This document shows, piece by piece, positions 1 through 7,881 of a stretch of 29,986 nt of DNA. Positions within the stretch are counted from its first letter, which is position 1. Every line of letters begins with the position of its first letter. Source of the stretch: a virus; the IMG/VR virus record IMGVR_UViG_3300042923_001786, positions 1 to 29,986 of that record. The stretch is one strand, 5' to 3'. The notes beneath the pieces are model-generated. The model was not told the origin of the DNA. It saw only the letters and a program-made list of their open reading frames with translations, and ran no database searches. The translations under genes were made by a program, and so were the position numbers.

Positions 1-2010
1 TTAAATTGGGAACGGGGTAGTTCTAATACCTAGTCCCGCAGGTCTATATTGAGTGGAAGGTCGTTTAGTTAGCGGCGACACACCCTCCACCAAATGATAG
101 TGGTAGAAGATAGGCTCGTCACAACCGACCCTTTCCCTTAATTCATCTCCATTTAGTATAGAGAGGGGTGGCATTAAAATAACACCACGCAAGGAGCCAT
201 GCACCCCTAGCTCGGGATGGTAGATATATGCCTTTGACGAATGTACCTTGTCGGAGTATCTCGACGGGTTGAACTGGTACTTGAAGTCCGAGGTATTATC
301 TTGCATCCAGCCCCTTGGGTACTGCAATCCTGTACTGTCATGAATGAAGTTGGGAGGCATCCCGTTAGGTGACTGCTCCCACGTAAGGTAGTAGGATTGG
401 TACCTACCACCGAACTTCGTAGTCTTCACCATGATACTGTCCACCCCGTTACTTGGGTGAGCGACATAGTTCTTGAGGAATGGTTGCAGTACAGGCTGAA
501 AGTTACTTAGCGAAGGGTTTGTATAATCAAAGTCCCTCGATGTATCGATTACGTTCTCTGCTGTGTCCTTCTGTACGTGCGTCTTGTTTGTGTACGCGGT
601 GCCCGCCCACAGACATGACATGTTCATGACAGCCTCGGTATTGATGCGAAGATCGATCCATGCCCGGGAAACGGACACTTGAGCAGATACGCGATAAGAA
701 AACTGGAAGCTCTTTTTGCCTGTGATATTTTGTAGGTTGAATGTAAACTTCTTTACCCGGGGGTCGTTTCGGTCGTCAGGAAGGTTTGTCTCAACCGCTT
801 GTCCTGTCGTCATCCCTCCGAAGGATTGGCCGTCAATTTCGAGCCACGCCCACTCGTTGTAGAATACGTCAGGCGGAATATCGGCGCTAAAGTCACCTAC
901 GAGGTACACGTCTACATGGGAGCCTGTTGCCACACACGGGAACGCTGTAGTGATCGTCGCGCTTTTGGTTCCTCCGTTCCCCGCATCAAACTTGAACGAG
1001 CGGTTAATTACTTCGGACGTATTGCCGTTGTTGGAGTTCTCGTACTTATCGAAATCCCCCATGTATAAAGGAACAGATGGCGTAGTATTACCTTCCCACA
1101 TAGGCGCAGTGTCCGCAGTAAGGATGAGCATCGCAGTCTTATTATCCAACAACCCCTTTACACGAATCTGGCTATCCGACCACCAGTTTGTAAACTGGAC
1201 GTCAGAATTGAGACTGTCGTCATAGAACTGTTCGACTTGAGAGAGTCGCAGCTTCACTTCTACGATGGGGGATTGCATATTGTTCGGGAACGTCTGCTTC
1301 ACTTCGAACTTGTTGGCTGCCACGTTCCAAGCCGTCGTCCATACCTCGGTATCAAGGCACAACCTAAGCAACTCCCGGTCGTTCGTGCTATTCCACGGCA
1401 GCACTGAGTTCTCGTAGGTAGGGGAGAAGAAGCCATCCAACTGGTACACGTACAGCGTAGAGTGATCTGCGTACGCATCTGTGAACCTGTTAATGGCATC
1501 ATTGATGAACGTCGCATTCTTAAACTCGTATGTCCCGTTCTCCTTAACCATATAAGGAATGTGGGATAACGGTCTATCTTGCCACCCCGCCACGGCTATA
1601 CCATACATCATGCCTGAGGCGTTCTTTATAACATCATGTCTGCTGACATACACCTTGGTCTTATTCCCCGGTAGGTAGGTTGGCAAGTAAACTTCGAACA
1701 CGCTGCCGTCCGTACCTGTAAGGTCGAGCAGGATGGCCGTCCCTGTATCCTCTACAGTAATGGGGACACTTGCTACTTGGCCGTCCTGATGGATCACGTA
1801 CGCACCTTGCTGAATGATCTCTGCACTCATCGCGATCCTGTACTCGGCATTGCCGTTGGAAGTGAACCTCGACACGTTGGGCTTCGTCAGGTTGGTGTCA
1901 TAAATCACCTTCATGAATTGTGTTACTTCTGTCCAGCCGTTATTGAGAAACAGATTAGTAATGTTCCCGGGGAGGCCACCCTCTGTAATTGTCGTATCTA
2001 TGAAAGCCAT
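1..2010 (-). CDS. Large distal tail protein, possible receptor-binding/tail fibre protein
   Basis: Complete 669-residue ORF. It starts at an ATG preceded by GAGGTGG four bases upstream and its TAA occupies bases 1-3. I recognise no family motif. The composition is rich in Asn, Thr, Tyr and Trp, with alternating hydrophobic residues typical of beta-structured tail fibres. There is no signal peptide, membrane segment, coiled coil or collagen-like Gly repeat. It is the last gene of the tail block visible here, after the hub and two small proteins, which is where siphophages of Firmicutes commonly encode baseplate or receptor-binding proteins. The tail-tip role is inferred from position only; an upper-baseplate or accessory protein is equally possible. 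Confidence 0.6.
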   Translation of the reverse strand: MAFIDTTITEGGLPGNITNLFLNNGWTEVTQFMKVIYDTNLTKPNVSRFTSNGNAEYRIAMSAEIIQQGAYVIHQDGQVASVPITVEDTGTAILLDLTGTDGSVFEVYLPTYLPGNKTKVYVSRHDVIKNASGMMYGIAVAGWQDRPLSHIPYMVKENGTYEFKNATFINDAINRFTDAYADHSTLYVYQLDGFFSPTYENSVLPWNSTNDRELLRLCLDTEVWTTAWNVAANKFEVKQTFPNNMQSPIVEVKLRLSQVEQFYDDSLNSDVQFTNWWSDSQIRVKGLLDNKTAMLILTADTAPMWEGNTTPSVPLYMGDFDKYENSNNGNTSEVINRSFKFDAGNGGTKSATITTAFPCVATGSHVDVYLVGDFSADIPPDVFYNEWAWLEIDGQSFGGMTTGQAVETNLPDDRNDPRVKKFTFNLQNITGKKSFQFSYRVSAQVSVSRAWIDLRINTEAVMNMSCLWAGTAYTNKTHVQKDTAENVIDTSRDFDYTNPSLSNFQPVLQPFLKNYVAHPSNGVDSIMVKTTKFGGRYQSYYLTWEQSPNGMPPNFIHDSTGLQYPRGWMQDNTSDFKYQFNPSRYSDKVHSSKAYIYHPELGVHGSLRGVILMPPLSILNGDELRERVGCDEPIFYHYHLVEGVSPLTKRPSTQYRPAGLGIRTTPFPI

Positions 2011-2019
2011 GTGCCCACC

Positions 2020-2397
2020 TCACTTTAGCATTTGGTAGTTGACCCAAACGAACTTGGGACGTGCCCCTTCATTGTGGAACACAAACTCCAACGCTTTCCC
2101 CGCCTCTACCGGGATGATTGCAGTGAAGTACATACCCTCGGGCAAATCTTTCGTGAAGATCGTGTCACATACTACGCGACCGTCCACAATCAAATCCCAA
2201 TAGTCCCTTGCTTCGTACTCCGAGGCTCCTACGGACACGGCCAGCAGCTCAACATCCACCTCGGGCTGAAAATATACACGCTGTATGCCACCGCCAATCG
2301 ACTCCAACATCTGTCCTTTGATATACGGCTCCGTCTTGGTAGGCATAAAAGGCGGGTCAAACCGTCCGCCCGCCACATAATTAATTCCGAATGACAT
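2020..2397 (-). CDS. Small tail-tip protein of unknown function
   Basis: 125-residue ORF with an ATG start and an overlapping GGGGGTGAGGTA ribosome binding site that runs out of the upstream stop codon. The predicted product is soluble and beta-rich, with many Val, Asp and aromatic residues. The segment DYWDLIVDGRVVCD near residues 65-78 resembles the strand-turn-strand of a small beta-sandwich. It sits nine bases before the 669-residue distal tail protein and twelve after the 129-residue ORF, so it is probably co-transcribed with the tail-tip genes. I do not recognise a family. A structural role in the tail tip is inferred from context. Confidence 0.6.
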   Translation of the reverse strand: MSFGINYVAGGRFDPPFMPTKTEPYIKGQMLESIGGGIQRVYFQPEVDVELLAVSVGASEYEARDYWDLIVDGRVVCDTIFTKDLPEGMYFTAIIPVEAGKALEFVFHNEGARPKFVWVNYQMLK

Positions 2398-2408
2398 TAC
2401 CTCACCCC

Positions 2409-2798
2409 CTAGTTAGTCTTACGAACGTCCGTGCTTACAAGCAATCCGCGCTCATCATAGTTTAGTCCGATGTGATAGGAGGCTACCAGAACGCCGCTGT
2501 TATCGATGACGGTCTGATCTATACTCAGTAGCTTGAATCCCGTGGATTGGTGAAGCTGAATCTCTACAACATATCCTGATTGGTAGTTCAGTGTTGCCCC
2601 TGATAGAATGACTTTGGCCTTATCGTCAGGGTTCTGTCTGTGCAATGTGACAGATGGTACGCCGCCAAAGGGGTCAATAAATATTTGACCCCCGCCACCA
2701 CTGTTGTTCCTGCTCTCGCCGCGTTGCGCTAACCTGATCTCTTCTCGAATAAGGTCAAGGATGGGGAATATAAGGTAATCATTTACAATGCCCGCCAT
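2409..2798 (-). CDS. Small tail-tip protein of unknown function
   Basis: 129-residue ORF. The ATG overlaps the TAA of the upstream hub gene (TAATG), which indicates translational coupling. Residues 1-27 look like an amphipathic helix (Ile/Leu spaced with Glu/Arg), followed by a Gly-rich linker (SGGGGQ at 33-38) and a beta-rich remainder. The coupling to the hub gene suggests that the product is made stoichiometrically with the hub or assembles onto it, for example as a tail-tip adaptor. No catalytic motif or known family is recognised. Confidence 0.6.
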   Translation of the reverse strand: MAGIVNDYLIFPILDLIREEIRLAQRGESRNNSGGGGQIFIDPFGGVPSVTLHRQNPDDKAKVILSGATLNYQSGYVVEIQLHQSTGFKLLSIDQTVIDNSGVLVASYHIGLNYDERGLLVSTDVRKTN

Positions 2799-5700
2799 TA
2801 GTAGATCACTCCCCCGTTGTTAGCCCACATGAGGTCTAATTGCTGAATGGCTCCTGTGTTGGAGATCGTTGTCTTGATGCCCTTGATTATGAAGGTATCC
2901 CGAGTTGCTGTCCGCTTACTGACTACATAGATACGGTCAAGGACTTCAAGGGTTGGGTCTACCGGGATAGCTACCGATAGGGTGCGACACAGGCGCTTCA
3001 TGTCCCAGAACAGACGCTTGGCAATTTCCTGTTTCATCTTGTCGGTTTTTGCCCATCCGACAGAAATCATGGCCGAACGCAGCTCCCCTTTAAGCTCCTG
3101 CAAGATGTCGGAATCGATGAAGCTCATGTACTTGTCTGTTTCATCTACGACGATCAAGTGGCTACGGCCCCGGGAGAAATCAACGGACTTACTAAGGGAA
3201 ATCAAGTTCTCGCCCTCAATGTACTGTCCTCTGACTGGCTTGTTCCATCTGATCTTTTCCAATCGGAAGGTGCCGTATCTGTCACAGTATGCGCGGTAGT
3301 TGGTGTCCTTCATGACCTCCCGCACACATTCGTTGACCTTGAACTTCCAAGCATCGAACTTGACTGGTTGGTGAGCAAAACCATTCATCCACCCATTGAT
3401 CGTCGGCACGGACTCGATGTCCTCTAAGATGAACTCGCCCGGGTTCGACGTGGCTTTGATTACCTTCCCTTTGGCCTGATCTACCTCGATGACATACGAC
3501 TCTTCAATCACGAAGTCAGGGTACTGCAAGTCCTCAGCGGTCACCCGCCAGCTATGCAGCCCGCACCGCGTCATCAAGTCATGAACGATAGCCGATTTTA
3601 ACCACTGTGCTTCGCCCTTCTTCGCTTCCTTTTCCTCAGGCGTAGGTGTGGTTCCCGCCGCCGTGCCTTTGAAGAATTGAAGGTTTACCTCAGGGTCATT
3701 AATGACTTCTTGGTAGCTCGACCAAACGCCGTCTGCCCATCTTGTGTCGGAAGCGTACTGGTACGCGGTACCCTTGTCGCCGCCCTTCCACAAATAACGA
3801 ATGTTATCGGGTGTCGTAGGGCGACCATTTAACGCTTCTTTGATTCGCTTGCAAACGAACTTCATCTGGCAGTCAATCCCTGAATACTCGGTTTGTAGCT
3901 TGCCGCCATCGTCTCGAACACCATATCCGCAGATGTAGCCACCTTTCTCTTCCGTACCCATCCCTGTGGTGCCGAGGTTGGTTTCATGTTGCGAGATTGC
4001 TACCGCGAGTCTGTAGTCCACCGCGTATTCGCTGGCGTACTGTTGCGCTTTATAGATGATCTTCTGCTTCCGAGTCAGCCCCGAATAGTCCACAGGATTC
4101 GGTGCATTATCCAAAACAGGGTCTTGGATGTCCGTATGCTGCTCTGCCAAGTCCCGCGGGTAGTACAGATCATCCACTAAAACCTTCTCGATAGCGCGTT
4201 TGTACATATCCCGGCAGTTGATTGTGATGGTGGCATTGTCTGCGCTCAGTTCCGCCCGATCAATAAGTCCAGTGAATATACGGACAATATTCATTCCGTA
4301 CCCGAAGTAGACACGGATAGGGGTATTCTCGCTAAGGACGCTGATCGTCGCGCCGTTTATTTGGTACGTGAACGGGGACGGTTCAAGCAAGTCCTCGGGA
4401 AAAAGGGACGGATTGTAGTCAGGACTGTAGAATCCATTGGCGTTACTCAGCGTCATCGTGAGTGTACTGGACTCAGCCTCGAACTGGTTATCAGTCGAGA
4501 TGCTTTGCACATTCTCAAGAGGGAGGGTGTCCATGTAAACGAACGAACCCACATCGAGAGGCACCTTGTCCATTCGTGTAAATGTCAGGTTGTCGGTTAC
4601 CTCGACCTCATCCCAATACCCTTCGTAGTTTGCAGTGTTGGACTTGCCGACTACGTTGTTTACCATCCACTCGGGGATTTCCAAAATGGTTTTGAGCGAG
4701 AAGTTCTCGAACCTGAACTCGCCTGTGCCCGTGCCACGGTAGCTGATACGGAAGGTTACCGTAACGGACGAACCCGAGGTCTGCGGGGGAATGTACCTAT
4801 CAACGACATCTTGAAATATGCTCATATCGCCGGCATTGAATTTCTTCACATTGATTGCCAGTTTGTTATTAACAAAGATTTGGAACTCCGCGTCACCATC
4901 CATAAAATTGGTAGCGAACCTAGCGGACAGGAGTGAGGGGTTCGGATTCTTCAAGAAGTAGTGAATATCCACCACATCGTCCGTTTGCAAGGTTAGTACG
5001 GCCTGACCTTTGGTTATATCGACTGCGTGTTTGTCAGGTAGGTTGCTACTATAGCCGTAGTTTTCACCGTTGTACCAGTTACGGCTAGTAAATTCCTCCG
5101 AGTAGAGTACGCTGCCTACCCGCACGTCCACATCGCCGTCATCCACCACGTCGCCAACATTAACTGTGGCGCTGAATAGCTTCTGCTTCCCGTAGATGAA
5201 TGGGTACGGATCAATGGCAACAGGAACGCCATCCTTACCGGGCTTGTGGATCTCGAAATGGAGATGTGCTCCCTTACCTTTTGCCCTCTCCGAGTTAGGG
5301 TCGTCATAGGTTCCTGTAGGAATAGCCCCGCCGCCGCGTACGTTCCCTGTGTTCCCTGACAGTCCGATAATGTCGCCTTGGCCTACACGCTGCCCGACGC
5401 TGGCATCGATCCTACTCATGTGGAAGTACTTCGTAAGGAAGCCGTCCTCATGCTCGATGACAACGTACTTACCTGCACCGTCATACTCCCTGCTAGAGTC
5501 CGCGATCTTGACTACGCCGCCCCATACCGCGTATATCTCTGTCCCCATAGGGCACCCGATATCAATCCCCTTATGCTTGCCGCCGCGGGTACCGTACTGA
5601 TCGGTAATGTCCGCGTCCTTGCTGTATCCCTTGGCCGGGAATACGAAGTCGGTATAATTCAGCGCGGACTCCCCGTTACCATTAGAAGAAATCCACGTAC

Positions 5701-5872
5701 GCTGTACGCGCTTCACGTCCTGCCTGTAGCTGACATTCATTGTTAAGTCCTCGACGCGCCCGGGAACAAAGGCAAGTCTATCTACCTCAACACGGTAGAC
5801 AGGCTTGGTAAAGTCCCCAATTTTTAGGCGCTCCTTGAGAACCTTTTCGAGTTCTGCCGAGATTTGAACCAT
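2798..5872 (-). CDS. Tail hub / tail-associated lysin with M23 peptidase and lysozyme-like domains
   Basis: 1024-residue multi-domain protein with an ATG start nine bases after AAGGGGG. Residues 1-60 look like the start of a tail-hub scaffold. Residues about 80-225 form an M23 (LytM-type) zinc endopeptidase: HKGID gives metal ligands H100 and D104, YFHMS gives H151, and HLHFE gives H203 and H205. Residues about 245-395 look like a beta-sandwich. Residues about 410-590 and 780-1020 look like a phage hub fold interrupted by a lysozyme/transglycosylase-like domain at about 600-725, with SQHETN (E630) as the likely catalytic glutamate. Such tail lysins cut peptidoglycan cross-links and glycan during DNA entry. 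Position after the Dit-like protein fits a Tal/hub role. The M23 call is strong; the second enzyme is less certain. Confidence 0.87.
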   Translation of the reverse strand: MVQISAELEKVLKERLKIGDFTKPVYRVEVDRLAFVPGRVEDLTMNVSYRQDVKRVQRTWISSNGNGESALNYTDFVFPAKGYSKDADITDQYGTRGGKHKGIDIGCPMGTEIYAVWGGVVKIADSSREYDGAGKYVVIEHEDGFLTKYFHMSRIDASVGQRVGQGDIIGLSGNTGNVRGGGAIPTGTYDDPNSERAKGKGAHLHFEIHKPGKDGVPVAIDPYPFIYGKQKLFSATVNVGDVVDDGDVDVRVGSVLYSEEFTSRNWYNGENYGYSSNLPDKHAVDITKGQAVLTLQTDDVVDIHYFLKNPNPSLLSARFATNFMDGDAEFQIFVNNKLAINVKKFNAGDMSIFQDVVDRYIPPQTSGSSVTVTFRISYRGTGTGEFRFENFSLKTILEIPEWMVNNVVGKSNTANYEGYWDEVEVTDNLTFTRMDKVPLDVGSFVYMDTLPLENVQSISTDNQFEAESSTLTMTLSNANGFYSPDYNPSLFPEDLLEPSPFTYQINGATISVLSENTPIRVYFGYGMNIVRIFTGLIDRAELSADNATITINCRDMYKRAIEKVLVDDLYYPRDLAEQHTDIQDPVLDNAPNPVDYSGLTRKQKIIYKAQQYASEYAVDYRLAVAISQHETNLGTTGMGTEEKGGYICGYGVRDDGGKLQTEYSGIDCQMKFVCKRIKEALNGRPTTPDNIRYLWKGGDKGTAYQYASDTRWADGVWSSYQEVINDPEVNLQFFKGTAAGTTPTPEEKEAKKGEAQWLKSAIVHDLMTRCGLHSWRVTAEDLQYPDFVIEESYVIEVDQAKGKVIKATSNPGEFILEDIESVPTINGWMNGFAHQPVKFDAWKFKVNECVREVMKDTNYRAYCDRYGTFRLEKIRWNKPVRGQYIEGENLISLSKSVDFSRGRSHLIVVDETDKYMSFIDSDILQELKGELRSAMISVGWAKTDKMKQEIAKRLFWDMKRLCRTLSVAIPVDPTLEVLDRIYVVSKRTATRDTFIIKGIKTTISNTGAIQQLDLMWANNGGVIY

Positions 5873-5886
5873 ATGTCAATTCCCCC

Positions 5887-7173
5887 TTAATACTTGAATC
5901 TCTCAATGCACCACTTACGGAACCTGTTCAGGAATGCCCCCGCCTCAGACCGTTGAAGCATCTCGTCAGGTGCAAAAATATCAGGTCCCCCCACCTCAGG
6001 GTTAGGTCTTCCCGTTATCAGAGGGGAGCCGTCACCGAAACGCTCGATCTCCATTGGTGCAATATATCGGTAGTACCATGCATTAGAATCAAGGTCGGGA
6101 AACTTGCTGTTGTACGTTCCAACGAACGTGATACGACTGCCAGCAGATAGTGGGAGGTTGAACAGGATTGTGTGATCGTTGAACTCCACATAGTCATCAC
6201 CGAGATCGTACTGAACTCCGTGGGCGTTGAGCACTTTCAAACCTGTCCCACCTGTCTGAAATCGATGTAGCAGCTTGAACGCCCGCTGCCCATCGTAGGC
6301 TGTATGGGGTTCCGTGAAGTTCCCATTTGGAGGCTCCGTGTCCGTGAATCGGCTGTAGAAGGAGTCCCGCATTCTACAGATGAGAGCATACGCCTCTGCC
6401 CTAGTAATTCTTGCATCAGGGAAGTACCTGTCGTTCCAAAGCGGCATAGGGCTTGTAGCTGCAAACTCCCCGCCGCGCTTTACAATCGTCCCATCAGATT
6501 CCTTGGAGTAGTAAATCAACGAACAAGTCACGTTATTAAGGTTCATGGACAGGAAAAGCCGACCCGGTGCGTACGGATGGGAGGATGGAGATATAGCATA
6601 CATGTCCGTTGCTGACCCAATATATTTCTCCACAAGTGCTTGCGGATCACTAACGTTCCACTCATCGACAGGGATAGGGGCGCGTCTCAACGCTTTCCCG
6701 TATGCGTAGCAGTATTCAAGGTGCCGTCCGTCCAGAGGATTCCAGTAGTAGCTGCTGGCATTGTCGAGGTCTTTGCTCGGGTACACGCCCGGGGCTACTA
6801 TCTCGGGTCTTCCGTTCACGTCTACCCAAGGCTTACCCTGCATCATGACGGTTACCCGCGAACCTGCTCTTGGGGGAGCGTATAGTGTTACGGCAGTGCC
6901 CGTTACTGCTTTGTATATTGTCTGTACACCATCCACGTATACGTACAGCGGATTGGAGGTGGAAGGCTCTACATCCTCGGGTAGGGTCAGTGTGAACTCA
7001 ACTCTACCGCCGTCGCCTTCAAATTCCTCATACACCTTAGGTGCAGAAAATCTATTATAAGAGAATCCCGAGATAAGGGGATCACCGTCTTCCAGTAAAT
7101 AGTTACTGGCCTCCATTACCTCGTTATAAAACCAGTCTCCCGGTAGAACATCAAGCCATTGTCGCATCTTCAT
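5887..7173 (-). CDS. Tail-tip protein with S-layer homology (SLH) domains
   Basis: 428 residues from the ATG at 7173. A GTG at 7176 and an ATG at 7167 are also possible, because GGGGAGAGGTGAT overlaps all three. SLH signatures occur at the N terminus (residues about 4-42, WLDVLPGDWFYNEV then PLISGF), in the middle (about 250-270, with the canonical ITRAE at 256-260) and as a full copy at the C terminus (about 357-420, FPDLDSNAWYY then RSEAGAFLNRFRKW). Two similar beta modules lie between them, each ending in AGSR(V/I)T. SLH domains bind pyruvylated secondary cell-wall polymer in S-layer bacteria, so this protein probably anchors the tail tip to the host wall. It lies between the Dit-like and hub genes. 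The SLH assignment is by eye and the receptor role is inferred. Confidence 0.8.
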   Translation of the reverse strand: MKMRQWLDVLPGDWFYNEVMEASNYLLEDGDPLISGFSYNRFSAPKVYEEFEGDGGRVEFTLTLPEDVEPSTSNPLYVYVDGVQTIYKAVTGTAVTLYAPPRAGSRVTVMMQGKPWVDVNGRPEIVAPGVYPSKDLDNASSYYWNPLDGRHLEYCYAYGKALRRAPIPVDEWNVSDPQALVEKYIGSATDMYAISPSSHPYAPGRLFLSMNLNNVTCSLIYYSKESDGTIVKRGGEFAATSPMPLWNDRYFPDARITRAEAYALICRMRDSFYSRFTDTEPPNGNFTEPHTAYDGQRAFKLLHRFQTGGTGLKVLNAHGVQYDLGDDYVEFNDHTILFNLPLSAGSRITFVGTYNSKFPDLDSNAWYYRYIAPMEIERFGDGSPLITGRPNPEVGGPDIFAPDEMLQRSEAGAFLNRFRKWCIERFKY

Positions 7174-7183
7174 CACCTCTCCC

Positions 7184-7194
7184 CTAGTATAGAC
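7184..7194 (-). promoter_or_regulatory. GTCTATACTAG motif upstream of the SLH tail gene
   Basis: The minus strand reads GTCTATACTAG and then runs straight into the GGGGAGAGGTG ribosome binding site. It is one of six copies of GTCTANNCTA(G) in minus-strand leaders. TATACT resembles a -10 hexamer, but no -35 is evident. It directly follows a hairpin terminator. Promoter function is inferred. Confidence 0.4.
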
Positions 7195-7200
7195 AATAGA

Positions 7201-7226
7201 AAAGAGTAGACCTTGCGATCTACTCT
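7201..7226 (-). terminator. Hairpin terminator after the Dit-like gene
   Basis: A perfect 7-bp stem, GAGTAGA/TCTACTC, with an 8-base loop is followed on the minus strand by TTTT. The upstream arm contains the TAG stop of the Dit-like gene. The short U-tract suggests partial termination. Confidence 0.6.
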
Positions 7227-7879
7227 CGAATGACCTTCTCTAAGAACCTGCGTGTTCTGTTAAGGAATACTGCGAACTCAGACCTGCTAATATAGTCACT
7301 CGGACGGAAATACAACACCGGGCTTCCATCATTGTTCAACACAGCAACAATTCCGAGGTCGGCCAACTCTTGTATGTCAGGTTTGAACCAGTAATCATCC
7401 TGATTCTCGTCCTTTAGGTCTTGGAACTGGAACCTACTCTTACGGTCGTACACATCCTTCTTAATAGTCACAAGGGATACTTCCACTAGGTAGCCTCGCT
7501 TGTCTTCCCGGCCCCCTCCTGAGGATACATTACTGGTATATACAGGCTTTGGCGTTATGGAATCTACCGCCCCTAAGTAAATCTGGCCGCGCTCGTCATA
7601 GAACTTGTGAGTCCAGCCCAACCACATCATGTATTCAGCGTAATCCTCTTTGGTGGCGAACAGGAGATTAATAGCGATCTTGTAAGAGCCTAGTCCCAAA
7701 CTGTTGAAATTGGACGGGGCATTGATGACTTCAAGCTCTTTGGTACGGACAGTCGGGGTAGGTGGGGTGTAAGGCTCGACAATGCGAGCCTTCACCTCCA
7801 TGAAATTCATCCCCGTATCCACGAACAGCTTCCTCTTGAAGTAATCATTAGCGCTCCCGATAGGATTCTGTGTTGGCAT
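7220..7879 (-). CDS. Dit-like distal tail protein with a C-terminal SLH motif
   Basis: 219 residues with an ATG start after GGAGG, which lies in the last codons of the tape measure gene (2-bp gap). Residues 1-150 look like a structural tail-tip domain: mixed beta, with AEYMMWLGWTHKFYD about 81-95. Position directly after the tape measure is the usual place for the distal tail protein that nucleates the baseplate. Residues about 153-215 form an SLH-like motif: FQDL, YWFKPDIQELADLGIV, then FRPSDYISRSEFAVFLNR. The C-terminal end closely resembles that of the next gene (F-x-P-x5-RSE-x3-FLNR-x-R). The Dit call rests mainly on gene order, while the SLH resemblance is visible in the sequence. Confidence 0.7.
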   Translation of the reverse strand: MPTQNPIGSANDYFKRKLFVDTGMNFMEVKARIVEPYTPPTPTVRTKELEVINAPSNFNSLGLGSYKIAINLLFATKEDYAEYMMWLGWTHKFYDERGQIYLGAVDSITPKPVYTSNVSSGGGREDKRGYLVEVSLVTIKKDVYDRKSRFQFQDLKDENQDDYWFKPDIQELADLGIVAVLNNDGSPVLYFRPSDYISRSEFAVFLNRTRRFLEKVIRE

Positions 7880-7881
7880 GA

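Noticed and set aside
4361-4936. 191-residue plus-strand ORF within the hub gene
   Set aside because: Antisense shadow of the tail hub gene, with no regulatory signal or family pattern.
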